Source: Epiperipatus broadwayi (lineage: Eukaryota; Onychophora; Udeonychophora; Euonychophora; Peripatidae). From it: a stretch of DNA of 64,000 nucleotides. The stretch spans positions 24,263,330-24,327,329 of the forward strand of contig JAQFVV010012396.1 in NCBI GenBank assembly GCA_028023455.1. The letters run 5' to 3'. The notes beneath the pieces are model-generated. The model did not search any database. It saw only the letters and a list, made by a program, of their open reading frames with translations, and had not been told where the DNA came from. The translations under genes were made by a program, and so were the position numbers. Shown here one piece after another: positions 48,361 to 62,500 of this stretch. Position 1 is the stretch's first letter. The number at the start of each line of letters is the position of its first letter.

Positions 48361-49740
48361 ATTTTTCTATAATTTATAATTTTCTGTAATACAGTTTTCT
48401 ACTTATTAATTACGATGAAATATCGGATAAAAAATAGCTATTGCATTACATTGCTGAAGTTTTATTTAAAATTATACAAAACTGTTTATTTTTCCTATAG
48501 AAGTGATATTCGTTTTTTCTCTAATACATATTATTGATGTAAATAATTTTTAAACATTTGTGTGTTTTAATAATTGAACTACTGAGATTCTAATATTAAG
48601 GATAGAAATAAATTCAATGATGTAAATAACTAATAAAATCTTTCTAGCTATAGATTTTAAAAAAAAAAAAAAACATGTTGAAGTTCAAGCTATCTAACAA
48701 CAAGGTTATTGGGCATTTTAATTTAATTTTTTTCCAAAATTTATTCATCTGTAAAGATCACAACTAAAGAAAAGAATCAAAAAATAATAATGATAGCTTG
48801 ATTAAAAGAAACCTGTCAACATTTTTGATTAATTGTTTATTAATTGATAAACTAAATAGTCTGACTTTAAACTTTATAAATGTTTCATGTTAATTTGCAT
48901 GCCTGAATTAACTTTGTAATTTGCATAGTTGATAATTTATTTTGTTTCAGAGTGAAAATGTTATTCTGTTTAATAATTAAACAAAATTTTATAAAGAAAT
49001 ATCAATCACAGATGTATACTTAAAATCATGAACTGCATACTTAACCAATTTCAATACATAATCATTAGTTGTGACTCCGTAATAGTTTCCACCAATCCAT
49101 ACTAAAAACTATGACAACGCCTTCTATTTAAGATTCCTATTAAAGAAATAGTGATTTTGACATAAGAAAGATGGCTAGATTGATATGGAGAAAAACAACT
49201 AAAGGATTGATATATACTGAATTAAGCTTAAAGAGATCTTAATGCCTCATAAAACTGTTAATGAGAGAAATGATATCATAGCATATTCATATATATTATA
49301 ATAATATTCTACAATGACATACGGAGGATAAATAATTGTTATGGTGCTAAAATTTATAAAATTGTTTAGGCAAGCTTTCAATATTTAATTCCTGTTTGTA
49401 TATATCATACATCATTTGAATGCCTTATAATAATTCAAATATGTTTGGATTAACTGTAAAAATATAGAAGTCTGAGGATTACACTCTTGGCCATAATTTT
49501 GACAATATTTATTATCATACGACCTGAAGTCTACATTGGATAAACTTTAATACATTCAATGAGTTTTAATACATTAATTTAATATGACCATTTACTTACT
49601 AAAACAAGTATACATTATGGGTGCATAGATACAGCAGTCTATATGTGCATAGTCACACAAATAACACAATTAAGCAATTCTTGATAAATTCATTCATCAA
49701 ACCAATCTCTCTAATAGTAGGACCATATACATATATAATA
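48361..49740. other. AT-rich non-coding sequence
   Basis: No gene or repeat recognised. Confidence 0.55.
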
Positions 49741-50030
<290 letters not shown>

Positions 50031-51056
50031 GTTTAGGTTTGCACAATATTGACATTTTTTATACACAAAAATTAAGTAACCTAGTAATTTTCATTATGAA
50101 TCAATTTCCAAAAGTTAAATGCTTAATTCAAATTACTCCAATGGACAAACCACCCCCAACAGGTTTATTTATATAATCAATCATCCATCAATATAGAATA
50201 ACTTTTAACAGAACAGAACAATATACACACAAATATTCATATTGGAACATTCATGAACAAATTCAACAGGAAAGAGACCTAAATAATGATAACACAACAC
50301 TCAGAATACACAACAGAAAACTACTACATGAATGCAAAAAGTGATCACTAGAACCCAAGTTTTTTGATTTCATTCTAAAAATAAATATCATCGCAATGCC
50401 AACAACATAATTCTTACACCATAAAAGGATGTATGTTTCAATAGACCCTTTCTGTGGACTATGCCACAAGGCTGAAGAGACCCTACAACATCTATTGTAT
50501 CAATGTACTGCATTACACAATGTAAGAACAATGATGGGTGCAATATACTACCAACAAAACATGACCATTTGTCAAATAATTAAGGTTTTTCAAGGCAGAA
50601 CAATACCAAACATTAGAGCAGAAACCTTTGTATTATATGCTTTTTGGTGTACCAGATATACCTATCTAATGGGCAACAACCCCAGAAGGCATCCGTCCAC
50701 CTTCTACAACAAATTAAACCAGATACATAATAGAGACAAGATAATAGCAAATCCCCATATTTATGCAGCTATATAGTCTCTTATCAAACAACAATCAATG
50801 CTATAAGCACCAAAAATTCAGGAACACTGAAAATTCAATAACAATAAATATCAAGATAAAAAAGACATTTTTCCCCTCACTCTACAACAAATATTTTTTA
50901 TGTAAGAATTAGATAACTTTTCATTAAAAACATGTAACTGAAGACTATAAAAATGCTTGTATACAAAACCAATGATAAAATCACTGTAAACAATCAATGT
51001 AAAATCAATGTAAAAAATTATGTATTTCTTTGATTAATAAACTTCCTTTTTTGAAA
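50031..51056 (+). pseudogene. LINE 3' end (RT C-terminal zinc-ribbon-like region) flanked by AAT arrays
   Basis: The frame at 50429-50776 reads DPFCGLCHKAEETLQHLLYQ, then CTALHNVR, a CX2C...HX4C motif like that of the LINE at 8170-8270 (CQLC...HALFQC). The two also end alike (RDKDLPPPDIYVAT against RDKIIANPHIYAAI, each followed by a stop). The upstream part (50150-50430) is frame-broken but contains PKFFDFILKINIIAMPTT, the usual L-x-K/R-x-x-x-LPT block. The 3' end is near 51056 in CCTTTTTTGAAATATC, where a (CAT)/(AAT)n array starts. It is 5'-truncated. Confidence 0.82.
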
Positions 51057-51235
<179 letters not shown>

Positions 51236-51240
51236 TATAA

Positions 51241-51740
51241 NNNNNNNNNNNNNNNNNNNNNNNNNNNNNNNNNNNNNNNNNNNNNNNNNNNNNNNNNNNN
51301 NNNNNNNNNNNNNNNNNNNNNNNNNNNNNNNNNNNNNNNNNNNNNNNNNNNNNNNNNNNNNNNNNNNNNNNNNNNNNNNNNNNNNNNNNNNNNNNNNNNN
51401 NNNNNNNNNNNNNNNNNNNNNNNNNNNNNNNNNNNNNNNNNNNNNNNNNNNNNNNNNNNNNNNNNNNNNNNNNNNNNNNNNNNNNNNNNNNNNNNNNNNN
51501 NNNNNNNNNNNNNNNNNNNNNNNNNNNNNNNNNNNNNNNNNNNNNNNNNNNNNNNNNNNNNNNNNNNNNNNNNNNNNNNNNNNNNNNNNNNNNNNNNNNN
51601 NNNNNNNNNNNNNNNNNNNNNNNNNNNNNNNNNNNNNNNNNNNNNNNNNNNNNNNNNNNNNNNNNNNNNNNNNNNNNNNNNNNNNNNNNNNNNNNNNNNN
51701 NNNNNNNNNNNNNNNNNNNNNNNNNNNNNNNNNNNNNNNN
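51241..51740. other. Assembly gap, 500 N
   Basis: Exactly 500 unknown bases, probably a fixed-size placeholder. The gap starts six bases after a long AAT array, so the assembly probably broke in the repeat. Its true length is unknown, and the open frames crossing it are meaningless. Confidence 0.98.
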
Positions 51741-54671
51741 TGCCATTACAATTTAGTCACTAGCTAAATTTATATTAATGTGCATATGTAGAAAAGGTAA
51801 ACCAAAAATCATCGTCAAATTTTTATATAATCATAAATGAAGCTGTAGGGCATCCAAGTTCAATACCTTACCAGATCAAAATTCTAAAAGCTTTAAACAG
51901 AAAGTGAGTGGGTCAACAATTATATGCTTTATTTGTTTGTGTGTTGATAGAAAGGTAATCACACATTTAAACTATTTAATATTTAAATTTTCTGTTAAAA
52001 AGCAAGGTTATAATGTATACGTATAGGCAGTGTATGTGTAAGTTATTTAATTGTTTTATATTTCAAATATTCAACATTTTAACTTTCTTTAAAACTAAGC
52101 TATGCTTGATCAATTCTAACATTTTATTCTATACTTCTATTTTGCTTTCTCTTTAATTATAAGTGGGATTTTAAAAGTTACAGATTTAATTAAATAATTG
52201 GGTTATAATTATTAAGCTAGCAATCATATTATTTAAGGTTAGTTTATGAATGATTTGAAAGAATGAAGGATGTGTGTACATTACATACAGAAATTTACAT
52301 TTACTAAATATTGAAAGGAAAAGGAAGTATTAAATCTGTCAAATTATTTTTTGTACAATTTTTTTTGTTAAAAGAGGAAATCTGTTTAATCGAATGCTCG
52401 ATCTTTGTAGCAATTTTTTTGTAAATGATTGTTTTTCACTTTGGGAGCTTATAATGGGTCAGAACTCTAATTTTGAAATTGTCTTATCTCAAGATCTAAA
52501 GAAGGAAGCTCAAAGATTTGAAATGTTACCTGGATGTTAAAAAGAAAAAAAAAGAAAAGAAAGGAAATAAGGATTGAGTCTATTTTTTTTTTTTAAACAA
52601 AAGTGTCTGGAAAAAGGATTAAACTTTTCAGTTGAAAAATAATTTAGTTGAAAATAAATTAGAGATCTAATTAAAACAAATTTGTCCAAAAATATCAAGT
52701 GATGCTATCTCTGATTGGTTAAGTTAGCTAAAAATTGGATATAAAAAGCTGTCTTGAATTATTATTAGGATTATTGTTTATGATTCAGATTATTAAACTA
52801 TCCAATTGAATGCTGAAAATATAAGAAATGTCTGGCTAGAAAAATTATATGTATGTCCCATCGGTTCCGGACCATCTGGGGAAGCTGCACATCACATAGG
52901 AAAGAAAAGATGTGTCTAAAATAATATTCTACACCTTTCAACTGACCAGAGAAATAAGATGTTTTTTTTTATAGAAGGAAGAAAGCATTCACCTGCATTC
53001 AAAGAAGATGAATTAATCTACTGATAAATATTAATCATCAAGTCCAATTAATTGTTACAACAACTGATTTTAAACTCAAGAAAATTTATAAATGTGAAAA
53101 CAACTGCTGTATTTCATCCACATGCTTGACAGGAAGAGAAGAAACATTAATATAATGATTTCCAAATTGTCCACTAAAGCAAATAACCTCAATAGAGTCA
53201 TCATCATCAAATAGTTATACACCTCAAGAAAGAGATTGTTCCCACATAAAACGGAAATAGTAGCTGCAGAAATATAGACATTATACAAGACAAGTTTGAA
53301 CCCTTGGAAATTCGCCACAAACAAAAGATCGGTAATATGACTTTTTATATCTATTTTCTTTATGACATCAGTCTTAAGAAACATTTTAGCAATAAAGTGG
53401 TATATTTTATTTAAAGAACCTTTTAAAGACTATTCAGATCGATTAAAACAAGAATGTCTTACTAATAATAACTTTGAGCTTCATAAATTATCTTGAATGT
53501 ATGAAAATTATTTGTTTATTAATTTTACAGTTATGAAAAATATTAATGTATAAAACAATTTTTTTTTATGGTATTATGATTTTAGTTTTAACTAATATAT
53601 TATTATTTTGGTTTTAAATAATATTTTGTTATCATGGGATAAAACACGCACATACATAATGATATCTTATATGTGTATAATTGCGATTGAATGTGGAGTA
53701 ACAAAGTAGTGTTAGAATATTAGATTAGTTTGTTTCATTAAGTATAGCATTTCAGGAGAGGAGTAGAAGAGAGGGGGAGAAAATAATTTAAAACTCTTTT
53801 CCTAAAACTTGCTCTTTCAATTCTATTAACATTTTTTTTACATTCTATTTACATGTTAGATTTCCTTAAAGTATGTGTGCTAATGAGCAGATAATATTTT
53901 TTTTTCTTAAAATACTTTTCTCATGGAGTGAAAATCATGGTCAATGTGAAGTCCAACTTAATACAAAATACATTTGAAGGGAAAGGGGGAAGAACTTAAA
54001 ATTAATCTGAGGATTGTTATATAATCAATTATTATTATTATTATTCATGTCAATTTTCATATTTATCTAGAAATTTTTATGTATATGTTAGAAATGTAGT
54101 AATAAATATTAGTTTGTTTTATTAAACGAGGCGTATATATTTCATTAAGTGTAGTCTTTGTTAAATGTGATTATTCATCATCATCAATGGTTGAAAATTA
54201 GTTATTTAAGATATAAGTAAATATGCTAAAATTAAGCAATAATTATGAATTTCTTTATAAAAATTAGTTTTATGTTTAGGCTTAGTCCTAGAGCTGTAGT
54301 TGAAACCCTTGTCATTATCATTATTATTATCATCATCATCATCGTCATCAACGTTTTAATTAATGAGCTGTTTAACTGTTTAAAGGCCATAAATAAATAT
54401 TGATTTTATAATATTTAGTGATCTCTTAGTATTATTATAACCACATCCCATCATCTATTTCATGCAAGGATGAGTGAATTGCCATCCTAAATTAGTTATA
54501 TATAATCTGAGCTAGTAAATCCTATAAAAATATTGAAACACATTTGTTATGTTAAGATCTGAGAAATGATTTATGTTCAATGAACTCCACTGTGGTTTAA
54601 AGATGTTTTACTTTTACCTAACTATTAGTGCTTATAGTGATATGGCTCAAAAGCAAAATCTCTCATTTTTA
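51741..54671. other. AT-rich non-coding sequence
   Basis: No gene recognised. There are short ATT/ATC-rich runs near 54033-54045 and 54315-54350. The minus-strand frame 53076-53384 (102 codons, hydrophobic C-terminal half) shows no recognisable family and no supporting splice or promoter signal that I can see. Confidence 0.5.
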
Positions 54672-54782
54672 TTAGAAATAAAGTACCAAAAAGGGATTCA
54701 AACCCGGTACATGTGAAAGGTTATTAGATATAACCGTGTCTAGATTCAGATAATCTAGTGGCGCCCTGCTAGACCATATTCA
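54672..54782 (-). repeat. Possible third tRNA-derived SINE type
   Basis: Minus-strand reading has an A-box-like TATGGTCTAGCAGGGCGCC and a B-box-like CCGGGTTTGAATCCC about 65-70 bases later, followed by a short A/T-rich stretch. The spacing is near that of a tRNA head, and the segment is locally GC-richer than its surroundings. It does not match families 1 or 2 and I found no second copy. A decayed tRNA gene is an alternative, but the acceptor stem does not close. Confidence 0.5.
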
Positions 54783-54978
54783 CTTAGTATTTGTTTAAAC
54801 ATGCACTTAACATCAAACCAAGAAATGAAAGTGGATAAGACCTACAGTCTGTATACCTGAGTTATATTTTATTGAAATTACGAGTGTACTCACTTCACGT
54901 GATTTCCATATACCTGAGTTATAATACTGGTTATTAACAATTTCCCCATAATTCTTGATATTTGGACTCCTTTGAAAC

Positions 54979-56201
<1,223 letters not shown>

Positions 56202-56639
56202 TTAAAACAGGCAAAACTCTTTATATGTATCGCCACTCAATGCAAGTCAGAGTAATCAATGGATTCCAGACAGCTTGTGCATAAAATTCCCATCTAGTGC
56301 CTACTTATCCAATATCCCCAGACAAGTTTCTGGCTTGTGGCCTTTGTCCATGAAGAGCCTTGGATCTGAGAGTACTGCACCTAGATCTTAAGATTTAATG
56401 TAATCCTCCAGCAGTTACCTTTTATATCTACTTAACTTCAGTATAATATTTTCAATCCAAGCTCATCAACTTATATAGACATATAGGTCTGAACTCAGTT
56501 CAGTACATATACATTTTAATGTCTTTGGTTCCTTAACAACCATAGCCACCACTATCCTATTGGGCAGGATTGGTTTAAAGACAATAAATATCACATGATC
56601 ACCATTCCTTATGCTTGCTTTTAACTGTTATTAAAACAA
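56202..56639 (-). repeat. Foldback-repeat family 'ACTAGT', copy in minus orientation
   Basis: Starts AAAACAGGCAAAACTCTTTA and runs through AGAGTAATCAATGG, AATTCCCATCTAGTGCCTAC, TTTCTGGCTTGTGGCC and GGATCTGAGAGTACTGCACC. It then continues with a longer body (GCTCATCAACTTATATAGAC, TTGGTTTAAAGACAATAAAT). It has the same orientation as the next copy and the opposite orientation to 56890-57365, with which it shares the long body. It is non-coding. Confidence 0.85.
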
Positions 56640-56885
56640 GCAAAACTCACTATTCACATTGCCACTCAGTGCAAGCCAGAGTAATCAATGGTTGCCAGAA
56701 GGCTTGTGCAGAAAATTCCCATCTAGTGCCTTCTCATCCAATATCTCCAGACTAGATTCTGGTTTGTGGCCTTCATCAATGAAAATCCTTGGATCTGAAA
56801 GCACTGCACCTAGATATTAGGATCTAATGCAACCTTCCAGCAAGCCATCTTTTATCTCTACTTAACTACAAGCTCATCAGCTTAT
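56640..56885 (-). repeat. Foldback-repeat family 'ACTAGT', second minus copy
   Basis: Immediately follows the first copy, repeating from TTAAAACAAGCAAAACTCAC through AAGCCAGAGTAATCAATGG and TTGCCAGAAGGCTTGTGCAG to TACAAGCTCATCAGCTTATA. It forms the left arm of a palindrome whose right arm is 56890-57365. The copies differ by scattered substitutions. Confidence 0.85.
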
Positions 56886-57400
56886 AGTCAGTTAAAAGCA
56901 ATCATAAGAAATGGTCATCATGTGATGTTTATTGACTTTAAACCAATCCTTCCCAATAAAATAGTGATGGCTATGATTATTAAATAACCAAAGACACCAA
57001 AATGTATAGGTACTGAATTGAGTTCAGACTTATATGATTATATAAGCTGATGAGCTTGGATTGAAAATATTATAGTGTTTTCAATTTAAGTCTCATAGTT
57101 TTGTAGTTAAGTAGAGATAAAATGTGGCTTCTGGAGAGTTGCATTAGATCCTAAGATCTAGGTGCAGTGCTCTCAGATCCAAAGCTCCTCACTGATGAAG
57201 GCCACAAGCCAGAAACTAGTCTGGGGATATTAGATGAGTAGTCACTAGATGGGGATTTTATGCACAAGCTTTCTGGCATTCATTGATTATTCTGGATTGC
57301 CCTGAGTGGCAATATATATAGAGAGTTTTGCCTGTTTTAATAACAGTTAATAGGAAGCATAGAAAATGGTGATCATGTAATATCTATCGTCCAGACACTT
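56886..57400 (+). repeat. Foldback-repeat family 'ACTAGT', plus copy completing a palindrome
   Basis: Starts with CAGTTAAAAGCAATCATAAG and carries the long body in reverse of 56202-56639, then CAGTGCTCTCAGATCC, AGCCAGAAACTAGTCTGGGG, GCACTAGATGG-type words and GAGAGTTTTGCCTGTTTTAA. The sequence after its end (CAGTTAATAGGAAGCATAG) repeats its own start, so the unit can occur head-to-tail. Together with the two minus copies, about 1.2 kb is palindromic. Confidence 0.85.
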
Positions 57401-57639
57401 CCAAATTTTTAGCTGGCTTTATTCACATATACTCACACAATTCAACACATGCAGGTATAAAGGTTATGCAGGATACAAAGGTGCTTCATCATTAGGGCAT
57501 CATTTCATAGTAATAATTAATACAATTTATATCTAAATGAAAATATTTAGATATCTGATGATTAGAAAAATTAATAATAATATTAATATTTTAAAAAGCT
57601 AATATGGAATATAATATAAATTTCTAGTCTATCGCTTTT

Positions 57640-58290
57640 TATCAGTTCTGTGCAATATTTTTACCAAGGTAATTATAACTTGTCTGCAACAAACTTTAGA
57701 TTTGAACCAAAGAGTACGTGGAATTTTATAAGAGGTTTATTTACAATGGATCACATCCAAGTATTGAGCACAGTTATATATAGAATAATTAAATGTTGTG
57801 AGTTACCCATATGCTCTGAATTTTTAGATTATGAAAAGGCATTTGTTTTTCTAAGCATTTCATTGATTAAGTTAACAACAACAAAAGTCTTGGTCAGATA
57901 CAGATGAAAACATAATGGATAAAATTAATCATAGATTTAAGCTTGAACAGATTGATTTTAGTTGAAATAACTTAATATTAAAAAGCAAATATGCCTATGT
58001 ATTTAAAAAGAATGATTTTTAAATAAATATGGTTACCACTTCTTACATATGGTCCTGATAATTGGATGGAAAATACAGACACTTAAAATTAATGAACAAC
58101 ATATGAAAAGATATATATTAAGAATAATAATAGAAATTGATAATGAAATGTATGGGTGAGAGAACAAACATATATTACTGATGTCATTGAAAGAATTAAG
58201 AAACTGAAGTGGAGTTGGGCTGGACATAGAGCTAAAAGAATTAATGATAGATTAATGGTTGAAATATTAAATTGGAAGCAAACAATTTGT
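57640..58290 (+). pseudogene. RTE-type LINE RT relic (internally deleted)
   Basis: The frame at 57650-57907 contains FTMDHIQVLS and FLDYEKAFVF, matching the RTE RT words S/T-x-x-DHI-x-x-L and F-x-DYEKAFD, with the catalytic Asp after AF lost to Val. Downstream, after stops, are VLIIGWKIQTL (position of YGSETWTL) and REQTYITDVIERIKKLKWSW then AGHRAKRINDRL (58156-58250). These match the C-terminal block at 29570-29926 (REQTGVTDLIDKIKRLKWSW, AGHIARKDDNRW). The stretch carrying YxDD is missing. This is the same family as the 29.4 kb fragment but in the opposite strand orientation. Confidence 0.83.
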
Positions 58291-58404
58291 AAAAGACTTT
58301 TTTTTATGTTTTCGAGAAAGTATGCTAGTGTGACCAGAAGAAAAGAGGCTAATGATTAGAGAAATAATATTAAACTTGGTGAGATTTGTCTTCTTCAGGA
58401 AATC

Positions 58405-58945
58405 AATAATGCTTTTTTACACATATTGCCACTCAATGCAAGCCAGAGTAATCAATGGATGCCAGAAGGCTTGTGCATAAAATTCCCATCTAGTGCCTAC
58501 CCATCCAATATCCCCAGACTAGTTTCTGGCATGTGGCCTTTGTCAGTGAGGAGCCTCAGATCTGAGAGCACTGCACCTAGATCTTATGACTATATAAGCT
58601 AATGAGCTTAGATTGCAAATATTGTGTTTTCAATTTAAGACTCATGGTTTTGTAGTTAAGTAGAGATAAAAGGTGGTTGCTGGAGGGATGCATTAGATCC
58701 TAAGATCTAGGTGCAGTGCTTTCAGATCCAAGGCTCCTCACTGAAAAAGGCCACAAGCCAGAAACTAGTCTGGGGATATTGGATGGATAAGCACTAGATG
58801 GGGATTTTATGCACAGGCCTTCTGGCATCCATTGATTACTCTGGCTTGCACTGACTTGCACTACTGTATAGAGAGTTTTGTCTGTTTTAATAGCAGTTAT
58901 GAGCAAGCATAAGAGATGATGATGATGTGATGTGTATTGGCTTAA
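58405..58945. repeat. Inverted pair of 'ACTAGT' foldback-repeat copies
   Basis: A minus copy (58410-58600: ATTGCCACTCAATGCAAGCC ... GAGAGCACTGCACCTAGATC) is followed by a plus copy (58620-58945: TAGTTAAGTAGAGATAAAAG ... CAGAAACTAGTCTGGGGATA ... GTTTTGTCTGTTTTAATAGC). They can pair as a stem with a short centre near 58600-58640. This is the compact form of the same structure as at 56640-57365. The minus-strand open frame at 58700-58987 is spurious. Confidence 0.85.
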
Positions 58946-59262
58946 AATCAATAATGGATGCAAATATGATGATGACTCAATTGTCACTGCTTTATTTCAT
59001 TTTTAATATCAATTCATCTTTTAATATAGTTATTCATTCCACAATTCTATTTTCTTTTCATCATATATCAAATAGTGATTATTTATTTATTTATTCTGTT
59101 TTATAGTTAATGCTATGTTACAATTTTTTATCTAGAAATATTTTTTCTACTATACACTTATTTATTGTATGAATTTTGAAATATAAAATAGAGCACAAAA
59201 ATAAATATAATCTATATAACTTTTTATGTATTCATCCATCTATTTATTTTTTTGTTTTTGTT
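58946..59262. other. AT-rich non-coding sequence
   Basis: No feature recognised. It leads into the tetranucleotide array. Confidence 0.55.
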
Positions 59263-59565
<303 letters not shown>

Positions 59566-62500
59566 GAACCTATTTATAGATATTGCTATCTATTTGTCTT
59601 TTTGCCTATCTATCTATATATATGAACATTAATCTGTTGATCCATCTATTTACCTACTTATTTGCTTGGCTATATTTTTATTTACTTATGTATTATATCT
59701 ACCTATTTGCTTCCTGACTGTCTGTCGGCCTGTCTATTTGTTTTCCCATTCGTTCGTTTGTCTATCCATCCATCTATCTAGCTATCCATTCACCTTTCGG
59801 TTAAACTATTGATTTCAATCTAAGTAATTTTTTTTTGCTTGTTGAATGCTATATCCAATTTTCTAACAAAGTATTAAGCAAATATCATTAGATTAAAATA
59901 AAAAAAAGCATGCTCTAAATGAAGCAACCAAAACAATGTTCATAAAGTTATAAAAAGCAAAAGCATGAAAGTTGATAATAAAAATAATATTGTAGCTAGA
60001 AGTAGAAAAGTGATAATTGTAAAACTCTGCGTTAATTATTTATAAAATACGCAGTTAAATGCGGTGATACAATGCTGGAATCACAGCTACAGGTTCCAGG
60101 ATTATTTCTGAAATGAATAACTAAATAAAATTTAACAAACACGGCTGGATTAACTGAATGAAATGTTTAGTTGCTCATTCACTTCCTATGATGTTTCAAG
60201 TTGTATGATCTTTTGAAAAATTTACCCATAAGATTGCTTTATTTATATATATGTTTAAAGCTATATTTTTCTTTGATCAATTTATATCTGCCAAAATTTA
60301 TACAGATATATCGTAATATTGTAAATTTAAAATATCAATTTTATTTTTATGTACTTATTTTACACAACACACACACACACACACATATAATACTTAAATA
60401 AAAAATCTCATTCATGCATGACAAGTTCTTTTGTTTCTGAAACTTGTTTTGAATTTATTATGCAATATTAATAATGAATAAATATAAATGTTTGCTCATT
60501 CTAAGGTCGGAGGAAAAAGAAAGATAATAACACTACTTTGTCCTGTATTTTTCATATATCCTGTGGCATTTTCATACTCCATTGCCAGTGGTTGTTGACA
60601 TTTAGGATAAAGAAACACAGCAGCTGACTATTAATTAAAATTCTGACCACATTTAAATAATTAGATATCTGCAAATTAGTGATATGTGAAATGAGAATAC
60701 ATTTACGGAAGCATTTTAATTAAATTAAAATATTGGCAGGAATATTTCTACCACGATTTAGTTCTTTATCTCTTTCTCTCTATTTTATAATCTACATTAT
60801 AAGTTATATATATTATAACAATTATATTCATTGAATCTAATTTTATTCAAACTTATAAGATATTTACAAAATATTAGAGCATAAATATTTTAATTAAAAT
60901 ATTAATACATTTATTTATATTACATTAGATCATTTTATTTAATTTTAAAGTTATTTATATATTTAAAAAAACAATGGCTATTGATATTTGATGACTTAAT
61001 AATATTAAAAATATGTAACACAATAAGTAGAATAAATTTGTTTCAAACTTTAAATTATTTAAAAAATTTCCAGCCATTAACTTGATTAGTGTAATAAAAG
61101 GCATTTGGTTACTTGATGGATATCTGCAATCAAGTATTTCATGTTAATGAAGGTCAATATCTGGTTTGTAATACAATTGGTTAATATTGTAACAGTATGG
61201 AAATAGTGATGCCAAAATTTGGGTGATAATTGTAACTGTATGAAAAGTAGAGGTGAACCTGGGGTCATGGAAAATTATCATAATCATCAATCCAATATAA
61301 TTAATCAAATTAAATATCAAATATATAATGAATAATAATGAATAAAGTAAGCATGAAGGATTAGCACAGAATTAATTATAAGTTCACCATCATTACACAA
61401 AAGAAATAATAATTCATCACTATGAATGACCAATAAAAAAAATAAATCAACAGTCAATATTGTGAGTGAATTTGGAAAATAATCCACTATAGACAAGGCT
61501 AATTATTTAGCCACTGCTAAAACTAAGGGCCGAAATACAAACAATAGTTATCTGGATCTGCATATTTAGATGTTACTCCATTGAACTACAACAATAAATT
61601 AAATAATATTTGACCATAATTAATGCTCTGACTACTTAGGACCATTAATACACTGGTCAGCAATGAACTAAATTTCTAAAGAAATAAAAATTAAAATGAA
61701 ATGTGGTACATAAACATTAAAGGATATCCCTTTTGCACCAATCAGGATTATCATCACCTGGACATCTGTAACATTAAACATAAACTGCTACTCCCTATAA
61801 ATGTTATGCACAAATCTAGCTCAGGAAGCAAAAACTCTATAAACTATTATTGTGAGCAAGAGGTAAATAATGCATCTTATTATAAATCACATTAAATAAT
61901 CCCTGGATTTACCCTATTATAAGTATATAGTTTATTGGGATCATTAAAAAAATCCTAGAACATTCAGATATTATGAAATAAAGTCACACACACTGCAGTT
62001 TATGAACAGAGATTGAATAGAAAAAAAAAAAACATTAAAATTAAAAAATTTTTTTAAACAATTATTTAATAACTAATTGATTAACAATAAAAAAAATGAC
62101 AATTATAAAATTTTAAACATTCATTTCATTAAAAAATATATACTCATAAAAATTATAATCAATCAGTTGATTTCTATCCATATATTAACTTTTAATTAAT
62201 TTATTTATTTTGTTAAAATAAGTAAGATTTGGAAAAACAACATTTTCAATATCAGAGATAACAATCTTTGATTTAGATTAATTAGCCTTTTGTTAAGTTT
62301 TTAGGAGAGAAAAATGATGTTTCACATACAAAAAAATAAGTTTAAAAAAATTAAATTAAAAAAAAAATCTTTTATAATTTAAAAAAAAAAAAAGAATAAT
62401 ATAAAAATGTTTCACAATGTGAAAACATTAATAAAAATATTTAAACTATCAATCCTTACAAAAATAAAAAAAATATTAATTTTATATAAGAAAAAAAATC

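Noticed and set aside
53076-53384. 102-codon minus-strand hydrophobic protein
   Set aside because: No recognisable domain, no conserved neighbours and no supporting signals; left as chance in AT-rich DNA.
58700-58987. 95-codon minus-strand protein
   Set aside because: It lies entirely in a foldback-repeat copy and is not open in the equivalent positions of the other copies.
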